Below, in pieces: positions 1 to 8,461 of a DNA stretch of 34,570 bases. The position numbers and the translations under genes are program-made. The notes under the pieces are model-generated. The model saw nothing but the letters and a program-made list of their open reading frames with translations. It searched no databases and was not told the DNA's origin. Each line of letters starts with the position of its first letter. Within the stretch, counting starts at the first letter, position 1. Source of the stretch: Hyphomicrobiales bacterium (GTDB lineage Bacteria > Pseudomonadota > Alphaproteobacteria > Rhizobiales > Xanthobacteraceae); contig PMAF01000020.1 in NCBI GenBank assembly GCA_003152455.1, positions 9,763 to 44,332 of the forward strand. Direction: 5' to 3'.

Positions 1-98
1 GACCCGCCAATACGCAGGTTATCGGCAACGATATCCAGGTGATCTTGCCGGAGGCCTTCGCGTCGGCAAAGCCAGTTTATCCGCTGCCACCCGTTTGA
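1..98 (+). CDS. C-terminus of probable Liv-type substrate-binding protein (partial)
   Basis: An open frame enters the window at its left edge and stops with TGA at 96-98, giving about 31 residues that end in PLPPV. The fragment is too short for a domain call. Its position 70 bases upstream of a livHMGF set on the same strand makes the periplasmic binding protein of that importer the natural guess, since LivK-type genes usually lead such operons. This is inference from context only; the rest of the gene lies outside the window. Confidence 0.5.
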   Translation, partial: PANTQVIGNDIQVILPEAFASAKPVYPLPPV

Positions 99-168
99 TG
101 ACGAGGCCCGGCACGGCGGCTCCAAAGTTATCCGGCGCCGCCGTGGCGGCGCCGGCCCTGGCTGTGCC

Positions 169-1038
169 GTGCACTTAAACATTCTCTTTCCGGCGATCAT
201 CAACGGCCTGCTGATGGGCGCCATCTATGCGCTTATCGCGCTTGGCCTGACGCTGGTCTACGGCGTGTTGCACATCATTAACTTCGCCCACGGCGCGCTG
301 CTGACCGCGGCGCTGTTTGCGGCTTTCTTTCTGCACAAGCTATTCGGCATCGATCCTTATCTTGCGGTGTTCATTCTGGTGCCGGCATTCTTCACGCTCG
401 GTTATGGCTTGCAGCGCTTTGTCGTCGGTCCTGCATCGCACGGCAATGACGGCAACATCCTGCTGGTGACGCTCGGTCTCGCCGTGGTCATCGAAAACAT
501 GCTGCTGTATGCGTTTCGCGCCGACACCCGCACCATCGATGTGAAATATGCCTTCGACGTCGTGCCGTTCGCTGGGATGTTTCTGTCGGTGCCGCGGCTT
601 GCCGGATTTGCCGGTGCGGTCGTCGTCGCGCTGCTGCTATGGCTGCTGCTGACTCGTACCGACACCGGCAAGGCCATTCGCGCGGTGGCAAAAGAGAAGC
701 TTGGCGCGCAATTATCCGGTATCGACGTCGCGCATATTTACGCGGTGACCTTCGGCCTCGGCGCGGCCTGCGTCGCCATTGCGGCCTGCCTGTTGATACC
801 GACCTATTACGTTAATCCGAATGTCGGCAACGCCTTCGTTCTGATCGCGTTCACCACCGTGGTGCTCGGCGGCATGGGTTCGATCCCGGGGGCGCTTATC
901 GGCGGACTGTTCGTGGGCGTCGTGGAAAGCCTGAGCGGCCTTTATCTCGGGGAATCGCTTGGCCAGATCGGCATCTTCGTGATGTTCATTCTCGTCCTGC
1001 TGTTCCGGCCGAGCGGCTTGCTGGGAGAGCGGGCATGA
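169..1038 (+). CDS. livH: Branched-chain amino acid-type ABC transporter permease LivH
   Basis: Inner-membrane permease of 289 residues, the usual LivH length, hydrophobic throughout with about eight membrane segments. The N-terminal stretch GLLMGAIYALIALGLTLVYG followed by INFAHGA is the hallmark of LivH permeases, and VVLGGMGSIPGALIGG near residue 235 is the conserved cytoplasmic loop that contacts the ATPases. The start is GTG at 169; no ATG fits better. It pairs with LivM to form the channel through which LivG and LivF drive uptake. The stop overlaps the livM start by four bases. The family imports branched-chain amino acids but also amides, urea and aromatic acids, so the substrate is open. 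Confidence 0.95.
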   Translation: MHLNILFPAIINGLLMGAIYALIALGLTLVYGVLHIINFAHGALLTAALFAAFFLHKLFGIDPYLAVFILVPAFFTLGYGLQRFVVGPASHGNDGNILLVTLGLAVVIENMLLYAFRADTRTIDVKYAFDVVPFAGMFLSVPRLAGFAGAVVVALLLWLLLTRTDTGKAIRAVAKEKLGAQLSGIDVAHIYAVTFGLGAACVAIAACLLIPTYYVNPNVGNAFVLIAFTTVVLGGMGSIPGALIGGLFVGVVESLSGLYLGESLGQIGIFVMFILVLLFRPSGLLGERA

Positions 1039-2024
1039 GCCGCGCCGGCATTCTCCCGATCGTCGCAGCCGTCTTCGCGCTGGCCTGCATTCCGTTCCTG
1101 ATCAATTCGAACGCCGTACTCAATTTTTTGGTGACGGCGCTGCTGCTGACGCTGGCGGGGCAGGGCTGGAACGTGCTCGGCGGTTTCGGCGGTCAATACT
1201 CATTCGGCCATGCCGCATTCTTCGGCACTGGCGCCTATGTGACCGCGATCCTGCAGGTGCGTTACGGGTTCAATGCCTGGCCGGCTTTCGGCATTGGAAT
1301 CGTGGCGGGCGCGGCGGTGGGTGCGGTCATTGGCATTTTGACGTTCCGTTCGGGGCTGCGCGGCTCGTATTTCGCGCTGGTGACGCTGGCCTTTGCCGAA
1401 GTGCTGCGCATCATCGCCAGCGTCGCGCCGATCACCGGCGCCGGCGTCGGCACCTTGATCAAACTCGATCTCGGTGCGCGCGCGTTGCAGTTCCAGAGCC
1501 GGGCGGCATTCTATTGGTTCATTCTCGCGCTGGTGGCAATCGCGCTTGTCATCACCAAATTGATCGAGCAATCGCGCTTCGGCGCCTGGCTGGTAGCGGT
1601 GCGCGAGAATGAAGACGCCGCGCGTGCACTGGGAGTCGACGCCACCCGCGTCAAGCTTGGCGCGATGACGATATCGGCTGCCATGACGGCGGCCGCCGGC
1701 TGTTTCTATGCCCAGTACTTTCTGTTCCTGGACGCGGCGATCGCTTACGGCCCGTGGATTTCCGTCGAGGCGCTGCTGGCGCCGATCATCGGCGGCGCCG
1801 GCACGGTGTTCGGACCGCTGCTCGGTGCGTTGATGGTCAAGACGCTCGGCGAGGCGGCCAAACACGTCACCGGCGATGTGCCGGGTCTCGATCTTGTGCT
1901 TTACGGTGTTGTGCTGATTTTGGTGGTTGGTTTTGCGCCGCGCGGCGTCGCCGGTGTGATTGCGCGCTGCCGTGCGTGGCTGACGCCGCCGGCGAAACTA
2001 GCGCGGGAGGCCGCGCATGACTGA
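1035..2024 (+). CDS. livM: Branched-chain amino acid-type ABC transporter permease LivM
   Basis: Inner-membrane permease of 329 residues. The family motif GQYSFGHAAFFGTGAYV lies near residue 53, and PIIGGAGTVFGPLLGALMV near residue 250 is the ATPase-contact loop. About eight to ten hydrophobic segments are visible. The start ATG at 1035 overlaps the livH stop (ATGA) and has GGGAGAG just upstream. The end overlaps the livG start by eight bases, so livH, livM and livG are translationally coupled. The partner permease is LivH; the binding protein is probably the fragment at the left edge. Confidence 0.95.
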   Translation: MSRAGILPIVAAVFALACIPFLINSNAVLNFLVTALLLTLAGQGWNVLGGFGGQYSFGHAAFFGTGAYVTAILQVRYGFNAWPAFGIGIVAGAAVGAVIGILTFRSGLRGSYFALVTLAFAEVLRIIASVAPITGAGVGTLIKLDLGARALQFQSRAAFYWFILALVAIALVITKLIEQSRFGAWLVAVRENEDAARALGVDATRVKLGAMTISAAMTAAAGCFYAQYFLFLDAAIAYGPWISVEALLAPIIGGAGTVFGPLLGALMVKTLGEAAKHVTGDVPGLDLVLYGVVLILVVGFAPRGVAGVIARCRAWLTPPAKLAREAAHD

Positions 2025-2772
2025 CCGGATGTTGGCGGTCGAGGGCGTCTCGAAACGGTTCGGCGGCTTGCGCGCAGTGCACGAAGCGTCGCTGACGGTC
2101 GACGCTGGCCGCATTACCGCGGTGATCGGCCCGAACGGGGCGGGCAAGACCACGCTGTTCGCGTTGATCACCGGCTTTCTGACGCCGACCGGCGGGCGCA
2201 TTGTCTACAACGGCGCCGACATCACCGGCATGCCGCCCCATAGGCTCGCGCGCCAAGGCATCGCACGCACGTTTCAGATCGTCCAACCGTTCGCCGGTCT
2301 TACGGTTCTGGAAAACATCGCGGTCGGCGCTCATCTGCATATCGCGGGGCGCGCCGCGGCGCTCGCCGCTGCAACCGAGGTCGCCAAACTGGTCGGGCTC
2401 GAACCGATGTTGCAGCAGCCGGCTGCGACGTTGACGGTGGCCGGCCGCAAGCGGCTCGAGCTTGCCCGCGCGCTGGCGACGTCGCCGAAGTTACTCCTGC
2501 TCGATGAAGTGCTGGCCGGTCTCAACCCGTCCGAAATCCGCGACATGGTGCCGATCATCCGCGCCATCCGCGAGCGCGGCGTCACCATCATGATGATCGA
2601 GCACGTGATGCAGGCGGTGATGAGTCTGGCCGAGCAGATTTACGTGCTGGTGGAGGGCCATGTCATTGCGCAGGGCGCGCCCGCCACGGTGGCTGCCGAC
2701 CCGAAGGTGATCGAGGCCTATCTCGGCGCCGGGGCCGCGGCCAGATTAGCCGGAGGCGCGCATGTCCACTGA
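2017..2772 (+). CDS. livG: Liv-type ABC transporter ATP-binding protein LivG
   Basis: Cytoplasmic ATPase of 251 residues. Walker A GPNGAGKTT is at residues 38-46, Walker B LLLLDEVLAGLNP near 160, and the switch histidine lies in MMIEHVM. The signature region reads LTVAGRKRLELARAL, where the LSGGQ core is degenerate; the Pro after DE in Walker B is Val. LivG proteins often have a relaxed signature, so I read this as a subfamily trait rather than inactivation. The C-terminal VIEAYLG is typical. GGAGG precedes the ATG. It works with LivF to energise LivHM. Confidence 0.94.
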   Translation: MTDRMLAVEGVSKRFGGLRAVHEASLTVDAGRITAVIGPNGAGKTTLFALITGFLTPTGGRIVYNGADITGMPPHRLARQGIARTFQIVQPFAGLTVLENIAVGAHLHIAGRAAALAAATEVAKLVGLEPMLQQPAATLTVAGRKRLELARALATSPKLLLLDEVLAGLNPSEIRDMVPIIRAIRERGVTIMMIEHVMQAVMSLAEQIYVLVEGHVIAQGAPATVAADPKVIEAYLGAGAAARLAGGAHVH

Positions 2773-3478
2773 TGCGCTTCTAAACGTGCGCGGCCTGCAT
2801 GCCGGATACGGTGAAACCGAGATACTGCGCGGCATCGATCTCGTGGTCGGCGCGGGCGACATCGTGGCCGTGCTCGGCTCGAATGGCGCCGGAAAATCGA
2901 CGCTCAATCTGGCGATTTCCGGGCTCGTTGCCGCCCGCGAAGGCTCGATCGAGTTCGATGGCCGCTTTATCCACGACGCCAGCCCGGCCGCAATTGTCGC
3001 CGCCGGTCTGGTGCACGTGCCGGAGGGGCGGCGGATATTTCCCAACATGTCGGTTGCCGACAATCTCGATCTCGGCAGTTACCGCCGCGCCTCATCGCAG
3101 CGCGCGGCCAACCGCGAGCGTGTGTTTGCCATGTTCCCGAGGCTGCGCGAGCGCGCTTCGCAACGCGCCGGCACGCTGTCGGGCGGCGAGCAGCAGATGT
3201 TGGCAATCGGCCGCGGCCTGATGGCGGAGCCCAAGCTGCTGATCCTGGACGAGCCGTCACTTGGTCTGTCACCGCTCCTGGTGGAGGAAATGTTCGCCAT
3301 GATCCTGCGACTCAACAAAGACGGGCTTGCGGTGCTATTGGTCGAGCAGAACGTGGTGCAGAGCCTCGACATCGTTCACCGCGGCTACATTCTCGAGCAC
3401 GGCAGTTTTGTCATTTCGGGCAGCGCCGCCGACATTCGTTCCGACGCCAACCTCAAGCGCGCTTTTCTCGGATTATGA
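2762..3478 (+). CDS. livF: Liv-type ABC transporter ATP-binding protein LivF
   Basis: Cytoplasmic ATPase of 238 residues, standard LivF length. Walker A GSNGAGKST is at 39-47, the LivF-specific VPEGRRIFPNMSV motif near 85, signature LSGGEQQML near 138, and Walker B LLILDEPSLGLSP near 157. The start overlaps the livG end by 11 bases and has GGAGG at a good distance. Its stop overlaps the start of the next enzyme gene by four bases, tying that enzyme to the transport operon. Confidence 0.95.
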   Translation: MSTDALLNVRGLHAGYGETEILRGIDLVVGAGDIVAVLGSNGAGKSTLNLAISGLVAAREGSIEFDGRFIHDASPAAIVAAGLVHVPEGRRIFPNMSVADNLDLGSYRRASSQRAANRERVFAMFPRLRERASQRAGTLSGGEQQMLAIGRGLMAEPKLLILDEPSLGLSPLLVEEMFAMILRLNKDGLAVLLVEQNVVQSLDIVHRGYILEHGSFVISGSAADIRSDANLKRAFLGL

Positions 3479-4380
3479 CGATGGCCCAACAGAACACATT
3501 GCGCTTGCGCCTGTCGAAGCTGCCGATTGTGGTCGCGCCCGGCGTTTATGATCCGCTCACGGCGCTGATCGCGGCGCAAGCCGGCTTTCACACGCTCTAT
3601 ATATCGGGTGCCGCCATCGCCTATACCCGGCTGGGGCGGCCGGACATCGGCCTGGTCAGTCTCACCGAAGTCGTTGATACGGTCGCGCTGATCCGCGACC
3701 GCGTCGACGCCAATCTCATCGTCGATGCCGATACCGGTTACGGCAATGCGCTCAATGTCGGGCGCACGGTGCATCTGCTTGAGCGGTCCGGCGCGCAGGC
3801 GATTCAGATCGAGGATCAGGGCTTTCCCAAGCGTTGCGGACATCTCGACGACAAGTCGCTGATCCCGGCCGCCGAGATGGCTGGCAAGATCAAGGCGGCG
3901 GTCGATGCCCGTCATTCCAAAGATACGCTGATCATTGCGCGTACCGATGCAGTCGCGGTTGAAGGTTTCGAACGCGCCGTCGAGCGCGCATTGCTCTACC
4001 GCGAGGCGGGGGCGGACGTGCTGTTTGTCGAAGCCCCGAAGGCGCGCGACGAACTGGCCAAGATCGTCAAACAGCTCGGCCGCACGCTGCCGCTGATGGC
4101 CAATATGGTCGAAGGCGGCAAGACGCCGATCTTGCCCGCGGCCGAACTCGAAGCACTTGGCTTTTCGTTGGTAATTTTTCCGGGCGGTATTGTGCGTACG
4201 CTGGCCAAGACCGCGGTCGACTACTACGCCTCGCTCGCCGCGCATGGCAGCACGCAGCCGTTCCGCGAGCGCATGTTCGATTTCGATGCGCTCAACCGGT
4301 TGATCGGTACGCCGGAAATGCTGGAGCGCGGCAGACGATACGAAGTGACATCAGCGCCGGATAGCAAGAAACGCCAGTAG
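3475..4380 (+). CDS. Isocitrate lyase/PEP mutase family enzyme
   Basis: A 301-residue TIM-barrel enzyme of the isocitrate lyase/PEP mutase superfamily, which makes or breaks C-C or C-P bonds next to a carboxylate using Mg2+. Visible signatures are VAPGVYDPLTALIA (20s), the Mg-binding DADTGYGN (84-91), IEDQ (112-115) and the active-site PKRCGH (118-123) whose cysteine is typical of lyases such as 2-methylisocitrate lyase. Members of this length include 2-methylisocitrate lyase, 2,3-dimethylmalate lyase, oxaloacetate decarboxylase and carboxyvinyl-carboxyphosphonate mutase; sequence alone does not separate them. The start overlaps livF (ATGA); a second ATG six bases on is possible. Coupling to the importer suggests it acts on the imported compound or a breakdown product. 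Confidence 0.85.
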   Translation: MTMAQQNTLRLRLSKLPIVVAPGVYDPLTALIAAQAGFHTLYISGAAIAYTRLGRPDIGLVSLTEVVDTVALIRDRVDANLIVDADTGYGNALNVGRTVHLLERSGAQAIQIEDQGFPKRCGHLDDKSLIPAAEMAGKIKAAVDARHSKDTLIIARTDAVAVEGFERAVERALLYREAGADVLFVEAPKARDELAKIVKQLGRTLPLMANMVEGGKTPILPAAELEALGFSLVIFPGGIVRTLAKTAVDYYASLAAHGSTQPFRERMFDFDALNRLIGTPEMLERGRRYEVTSAPDSKKRQ

Positions 4381-4397
4381 GCCAGGGAATGTCTCGC

Positions 4398-5879
4398 ATG
4401 GACAAGGTTTTCGATACGATCATCAAGAATGCCCGAGTGGTTCGGCCGAACAAGACCTCGGTCGATTGTCTTGATATTGCGATCAAGGACGGAAAGATCG
4501 CCCGGCTCGCGCCGGAGATTAAAGCCGATCTCGCCGGCCAAGTCGTTGACGCCAAGAATCGCCTCGCGTTCCCAGGCTGCGTCGACGCGCATATGCATAT
4601 CGGCATTTATGCACCGCTCGCCCAGGACGCGGTTTCAGAAAGCAAGGCCGCGGCGATGGGAGGGGTTACCTCAAGCCTGAACTACCTGCGCACGGGACAC
4701 TACTATCTCAATCGAGGTGGCCCTTATCGCGAATTCATGCCCGAAGTGTTCAAGCAATCTGAGGGAAACTTTTGGGTCGACTATGGCTTTCATCTTGCGC
4801 CGATCGAAGCGGCGCACATCGATGAAATGGAGCATCTGGTCATGGACCATGGGGTGACCTCGTTTAAGATTTTCATGTTTTACGGAGGCTATGGCCTGCA
4901 CGGGGCCTCGTCGCAGCAAAACGATTTTTTGATGATCGGCCCCGATGAACGGTACGACATTGCGCATTTCGAATTCATTATGCGGTCCGCGCAGCGTTTG
5001 ATGGAGAAATTTCCCGATCAAGCCGCCCACATCAGCGTGAGTCTGCATTGCGAACTGGCGGAAATCCTCACGGCATATACAAAGATCGTGGAGCGAGAGG
5101 GCGAGCTGACCGGGCTACATGCTTATAGCGCCGCGCGCCCGCCACATTCCGAAGGTCTTGCCATCTGGATCGCATCTTATCTGGCAAATGAGACCAACTG
5201 CCTGAACATCAACCTCTTGCACTTGAGCTCACGTAAAGCAGTGGATGCCGCGTGGACCATGCAGCAGGTTTTTCCCCATATTGCTTTCCGCCGCGAAGTC
5301 ACAGTTGGTCATCTTCTTCTCGATACCGATTGCGAATGCGCCGTGCATGCGAAGGTCAATCCGCCCATCCGCCCGCGCGAGGACGTCGAGGCGCTGTGGC
5401 AGGCCGTGCTTGACCGGAAGATCGATTGGATCGTCAGCGATCATGCTTGCTGTTCAGCCGAGCAGAAGTGGTCGAAAGACGATCCGAACAATATTTGGCT
5501 GGCCAAATCCGGATTTGGCGGCACCGAATATCTCCTATCAGGCGTTTTGAGCGAGGGCAGCAGGCGCGGCATGTCATACAATCACATGGCCGAGCTTTTG
5601 AGCTGGAAGCCGGCGCAGCGGTTCGGGCTGCCGAGCAAGGGGGATATCGCTCCGGGCTATGACGCGGATATTGCGATCGTCGATCCGCACGAAAGTTTTG
5701 TGGTGCGCGCCGCCGAATCTGAATCAGTGCAAGGCTACTCGCCGTTCGAAGGAGTCGAACTCAGCGGTCGTGTGAAGAGTACGTTTTTGCGAGGCGCTCT
5801 TGTTTATGACAGCGGAAAAATCGTCGGGCCGGCGCGCGGCCAATATCTGCGGAGATCCGCCGTCGCTCGCACGCAATGA
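4398..5879 (+). CDS. Dihydropyrimidinase/hydantoinase-family cyclic amidohydrolase
   Basis: About 493 residues of the amidohydrolase superfamily, which hydrolyses cyclic amides with a binuclear metal centre. All ligands of the dihydropyrimidinase/D-hydantoinase branch are visible. Counted from an upstream ATG at 4389 they are HxH in DAHMH (68 and 70), the carbamylated lysine in TSFKIF (160), H220, H278 in LLHLSS and D351 in VSDH. I place the start at the second ATG (4398) because AGGGA at 4384-4388 has proper spacing to it and touches the first. Candidate substrates are hydantoins, dihydropyrimidines or allantoin-like rings. It follows the lyase gene by 17 bases and is likely in the same transcript as livHMGF. 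Confidence 0.88.
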   Translation: MDKVFDTIIKNARVVRPNKTSVDCLDIAIKDGKIARLAPEIKADLAGQVVDAKNRLAFPGCVDAHMHIGIYAPLAQDAVSESKAAAMGGVTSSLNYLRTGHYYLNRGGPYREFMPEVFKQSEGNFWVDYGFHLAPIEAAHIDEMEHLVMDHGVTSFKIFMFYGGYGLHGASSQQNDFLMIGPDERYDIAHFEFIMRSAQRLMEKFPDQAAHISVSLHCELAEILTAYTKIVEREGELTGLHAYSAARPPHSEGLAIWIASYLANETNCLNINLLHLSSRKAVDAAWTMQQVFPHIAFRREVTVGHLLLDTDCECAVHAKVNPPIRPREDVEALWQAVLDRKIDWIVSDHACCSAEQKWSKDDPNNIWLAKSGFGGTEYLLSGVLSEGSRRGMSYNHMAELLSWKPAQRFGLPSKGDIAPGYDADIAIVDPHESFVVRAAESESVQGYSPFEGVELSGRVKSTFLRGALVYDSGKIVGPARGQYLRRSAVARTQ

Positions 5880-5918
5880 ACAATTTCAATGCGCGATGAT
5901 GCTTGACGTCGAGGCAAG

Positions 5919-7319
5919 ATGAGCACGGTAGCGATTGTAACGGACGAAAAATTCACCATCGAAACACCGCTGCTGATCATTGGTGCCGGCGCCGCCGGGC
6001 TATGCGCAGCGCTGGCGGCGACGGAAGCGGGTATCGAAGCCCTTGTCATCGAGCGCGATGCAGTGCCGGCAGGCTCGACGGCTTTGTCGGCCGGGCTCAT
6101 TCCCGCCGCCGGCACGCGTTTTCAGCGCGCCAAAGGCATTACCGACAGCCCGGAATTGTTCGCCGCCGACATCCAGCGCAAGGCGAAAAGCGAGGCGGAT
6201 CAATCGATCGTCGAAGCGGTCGCGCATGGCGCGAGCGCGTTGGTCGAATGGCTGGCGGACCGCTATGGCTTGCCGTTCGACGTAATCGACAACTTCAATT
6301 ATTCCGGCCATTCGGCGATGCGGATGCATGGCCTCCCGACGCGTGCCGGATCGGAACTGATCGACCGGCTGCGCAGCGCCGCGGAGACCAGCGACATTTC
6401 GATTATCCCGGAGGCCGTGGCCAACACACTGTTCACCGAACCGGGTGACCGCATTCGTGGCATCGAGATCGTACGCGGCGATGGCACGCTCGAACGCATC
6501 GGCTGCGACGCTCTCATTCTTGCCTGCAACGGCTATGGGGGCAATCCCGAACTGGTCCGCCGCTTCATCCCGGAAATGGCGGCCGCGCTTTATTTCGGCC
6601 ATCCGGGCAATCGCGGCGATGCCGTGATCTGGGGCGATGCGCTCGGCGCGCAGCTCACACATCTCGGTGCCTATCAAGGCCACGGCTCGGTCGCGACGCC
6701 GCACAATATTCTGATCTCCTGGGCCGTAATCATGCAGGGCGGCATCCAGATCAACACCGAGGGCTGGCGCTTCTGCGACGAGTCGCGAGGCTATTCCGAG
6801 CAGGCCGAGGACGTGTTGCGGCAGCCGGGCGGGATCGCCTGGAACGTATTTGATGCGCGAATTGCGGAAGTGGCGCGGCAGTTCGAGGATTTTCGCAATG
6901 CCGAGCGGGCGGGTGCAATCTTAACAGGTGGCAGCGTCGAAGAAATTGCGGCTGCGATGCATGTGCCGGCCGCGGCCTTCGCCACGGAGTGGGCAGAGGT
7001 TGAAGCGCTCAAGGCAATAAGCGGTCAAGAGCGTTATGGGCGGCGGTTCACGCCGGACCAGCGTTGTGAGCCGCCGTTCCATGCAGTTAAGGTCACCGGC
7101 GCGCTGTTTCATACCCAAGGCGGGCTCGCGATTGATGCCGCCTGCCGCGTCAAGCGCAAGGACGGCATAGTGTTTCCAAATCTGTTTGCGGCTGGTGGCG
7201 CGGCGGCCGGCGTTTCTGGACCGACAGCGGCAGGGTATCTGTCCGGCAATGGCCTACTGACCGCGACCGTGCTCGGCCGCTTGGCGGGGGAGGCGGCGGC
7301 CGCACAACTGGCTGGTTAG
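5919..7319 (+). CDS. FAD-dependent oxidoreductase (fumarate reductase/succinate dehydrogenase flavoprotein family)
   Basis: A 466-residue flavoprotein. The N-terminal dinucleotide-binding motif IIGAGAAGLCAALAA is at 21-35, followed by VIERD, and the C-terminal FAD motif lies in LFAAGGAAAGVSGPTAAGYLSG. The fold matches the FAD_binding_2 family, which covers fumarate reductases, 3-ketosteroid dehydrogenases and tricarballylate dehydrogenases and forms or reduces C=C bonds next to a carbonyl. GAGGCAAG precedes the ATG. It lies 39 bases after the amidohydrolase and is the last gene of this + strand block; phage-like debris follows. No signal peptide, so cytoplasmic. Substrate unknown. Confidence 0.88.
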   Translation: MSTVAIVTDEKFTIETPLLIIGAGAAGLCAALAATEAGIEALVIERDAVPAGSTALSAGLIPAAGTRFQRAKGITDSPELFAADIQRKAKSEADQSIVEAVAHGASALVEWLADRYGLPFDVIDNFNYSGHSAMRMHGLPTRAGSELIDRLRSAAETSDISIIPEAVANTLFTEPGDRIRGIEIVRGDGTLERIGCDALILACNGYGGNPELVRRFIPEMAAALYFGHPGNRGDAVIWGDALGAQLTHLGAYQGHGSVATPHNILISWAVIMQGGIQINTEGWRFCDESRGYSEQAEDVLRQPGGIAWNVFDARIAEVARQFEDFRNAERAGAILTGGSVEEIAAAMHVPAAAFATEWAEVEALKAISGQERYGRRFTPDQRCEPPFHAVKVTGALFHTQGGLAIDAACRVKRKDGIVFPNLFAAGGAAAGVSGPTAAGYLSGNGLLTATVLGRLAGEAAAAQLAG

Positions 7320-7344
7320 GGTGCCATTGGACGCAGAAGTTTTC

Positions 7345-7450
7345 GTTCCCGTTGGATTCAGGCCTGTTGCGAGAAGTCTCTGCATCGGGTTTTGGCCGAA
7401 ATCCCCCGAAATTCCTCCGAAAATTCAAATAGAAAATTTAAAACGGGAAC
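7345..7450. repeat. Inverted repeat with three phased CCGAAA motifs
   Basis: GTTCCCGTT at 7345-7353 has its exact reverse complement AACGGGAAC at 7442-7450. Between them CCGAAA occurs at 7396, 7406 and 7417, so the copies sit 10 and 11 bases apart, on one face of the helix. The segment has no credible gene and lies between the FAD enzyme and the phage methylase remnant. It could be a protein-binding site or part of the element boundary. It could also be chance; the nine-base arms are far apart. Confidence 0.3.
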
Positions 7451-7503
7451 CTCGGAGTTCGATTCCAGAGTGGTCAGCTAGCCAGTGGCGATGTTTCACT
7501 TGA

Positions 7504-7809
7504 CAGACCCACAACAGCAATCCCGGCCAAACGGTTTATGACCCATTTCTCGGCAGCGGTACGACACTGATCGCTGCCGAGACGACGGGCAGAGTCTGTT
7601 TGGGCATGGAGTTTTAGCCACGATACGTCGACGTGGCAGTGCAGCGTTGGCAGGCGTTCACGGGCAAGACGGCGTGCCTTCTCGGTGATGGCCGTTCATT
7701 CGCAGTGGTTGCCGCTGAACGTCTGGCCGGTCTTGAGCCTACAAACCTCGGTCCGGCTCCTTCGCAACCGGCCGAAGACGCCGTCAAGAATGATCCAGCG
7801 GCAACATAA
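7504..7809 (+). pseudogene. Remnant of phage-type DNA methylase (C-terminal end, in-frame stop)
   Basis: One frame reads NPGQTVYDPFLGSGTTLIAA, then GRVCLGMEF, a TAG at 7615-7617, then PRYVDVAVQRWQAFTGK and on to a TAA at 7807-7809. DPFLGSGTT is the S-adenosylmethionine-binding motif I of N4/N6 DNA methylases whose C-terminus carries that motif, and a following PxYxxxAxxRWQ segment is usual in the ParB-linked methylases of prophages. The catalytic and N-terminal parts are missing and the frame is closed upstream at 7501, so the gene is dead. The TAG probably replaced a sense codon by one base. It ends 10 bases before the terminase gene, the order seen in many prophages. Confidence 0.8.
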
Positions 7810-7819
7810 AGAAGCGCAC

Positions 7820-8293
7820 ATGCAAGACCGAGAAAACAATCCCGCAGGCTTGAAGCCGCTGGCATTCAGCCAGCAACCGGCCTCGCAAGCTAAAAAGGAA
7901 ACAAGACCCATTCGCATTCTCGAATGCCCGCCAGAACTTGGGCCAATTGCGCGAGAGGAATGGGACCGAGTTGTCGGTGAGCTAAGTAAGTTGGGAGTAT
8001 TGAGCAGTTTTGATCGCGGTCCTCTCGCGGCTTATTGTACGGCCTACGCTCTGTGGCTTGAGGCTATGGAGATGGTTCAGAAGCACGGCGCAATGATCAA
8101 ATCGCCCAAAGGATTTCCAATCCAATCGCCATACCTCTCGACCGTGAATCGGCAAGCAGAAATAATGCTGCGAATCGCGTCCGAATTTGGTTTCACCCCG
8201 GCTAGCCGCGGTCGCATCTTTTCTTATTCAAAAAGAGATTCGCTGCTGTTGAATGCCGCAAGCGAACCTGATGGTGGAAGCTCAGGTTGGTAA
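7820..8293 (+). CDS. Phage terminase small subunit, P27 family
   Basis: A 157-residue protein in the size range of P27-type terminase small subunits, which recognise phage DNA and deliver it to the large-subunit packaging motor. The core reads PPELGPIAREEWDRVVGEL, then SSFDRGPLAAYCTAYALW, then a segment ending FPIQSPYLSTVNRQAEIMLR, matching the order of helices in this family. The start at 7820 follows the methylase remnant by 10 bases; an upstream ATG at 7790 in the same frame would overlap that remnant. No large terminase, portal or capsid gene follows, so this is an orphan left by a decayed prophage. The frame itself is intact. Confidence 0.8.
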   Translation: MQDRENNPAGLKPLAFSQQPASQAKKETRPIRILECPPELGPIAREEWDRVVGELSKLGVLSSFDRGPLAAYCTAYALWLEAMEMVQKHGAMIKSPKGFPIQSPYLSTVNRQAEIMLRIASEFGFTPASRGRIFSYSKRDSLLLNAASEPDGGSSGW

Positions 8294-8461
8294 ATTCTGC
8301 TGTTCATCGAAATGCACATAACAAGAAGTTATCATCACAATGCGCGAGACTTGAGTCGACCCCAATTCGCATAATGGCAGGTTACGGAACGGCCGCTCAC
8401 CAGATCATGGTAATGGACATAGATTCGCTGGTCCCGACGCCCCTTTTCGGAAGATAGCTAG

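Noticed and set aside
1200-1865. Long minus-strand frame (221 codons) inside livM
   Set aside because: Low-complexity antisense shadow without domain features; livM is unambiguous on the other strand.
3385-4245. Long open frame (286 codons) antisense to the isocitrate-lyase/PEP-mutase family gene
   Set aside because: Arg/Asp/Gln-rich shadow of a GC-rich gene with no recognisable domain; the + strand frame has clear active-site motifs.
7451-7475. T-arm-like sequence GAGTTCGATTCC suggesting a tRNA end used as a phage attachment site
   Set aside because: The bases on both sides of the TTCGATT loop do not pair as a tRNA T stem would, and no acceptor or anticodon arm can be built around it.
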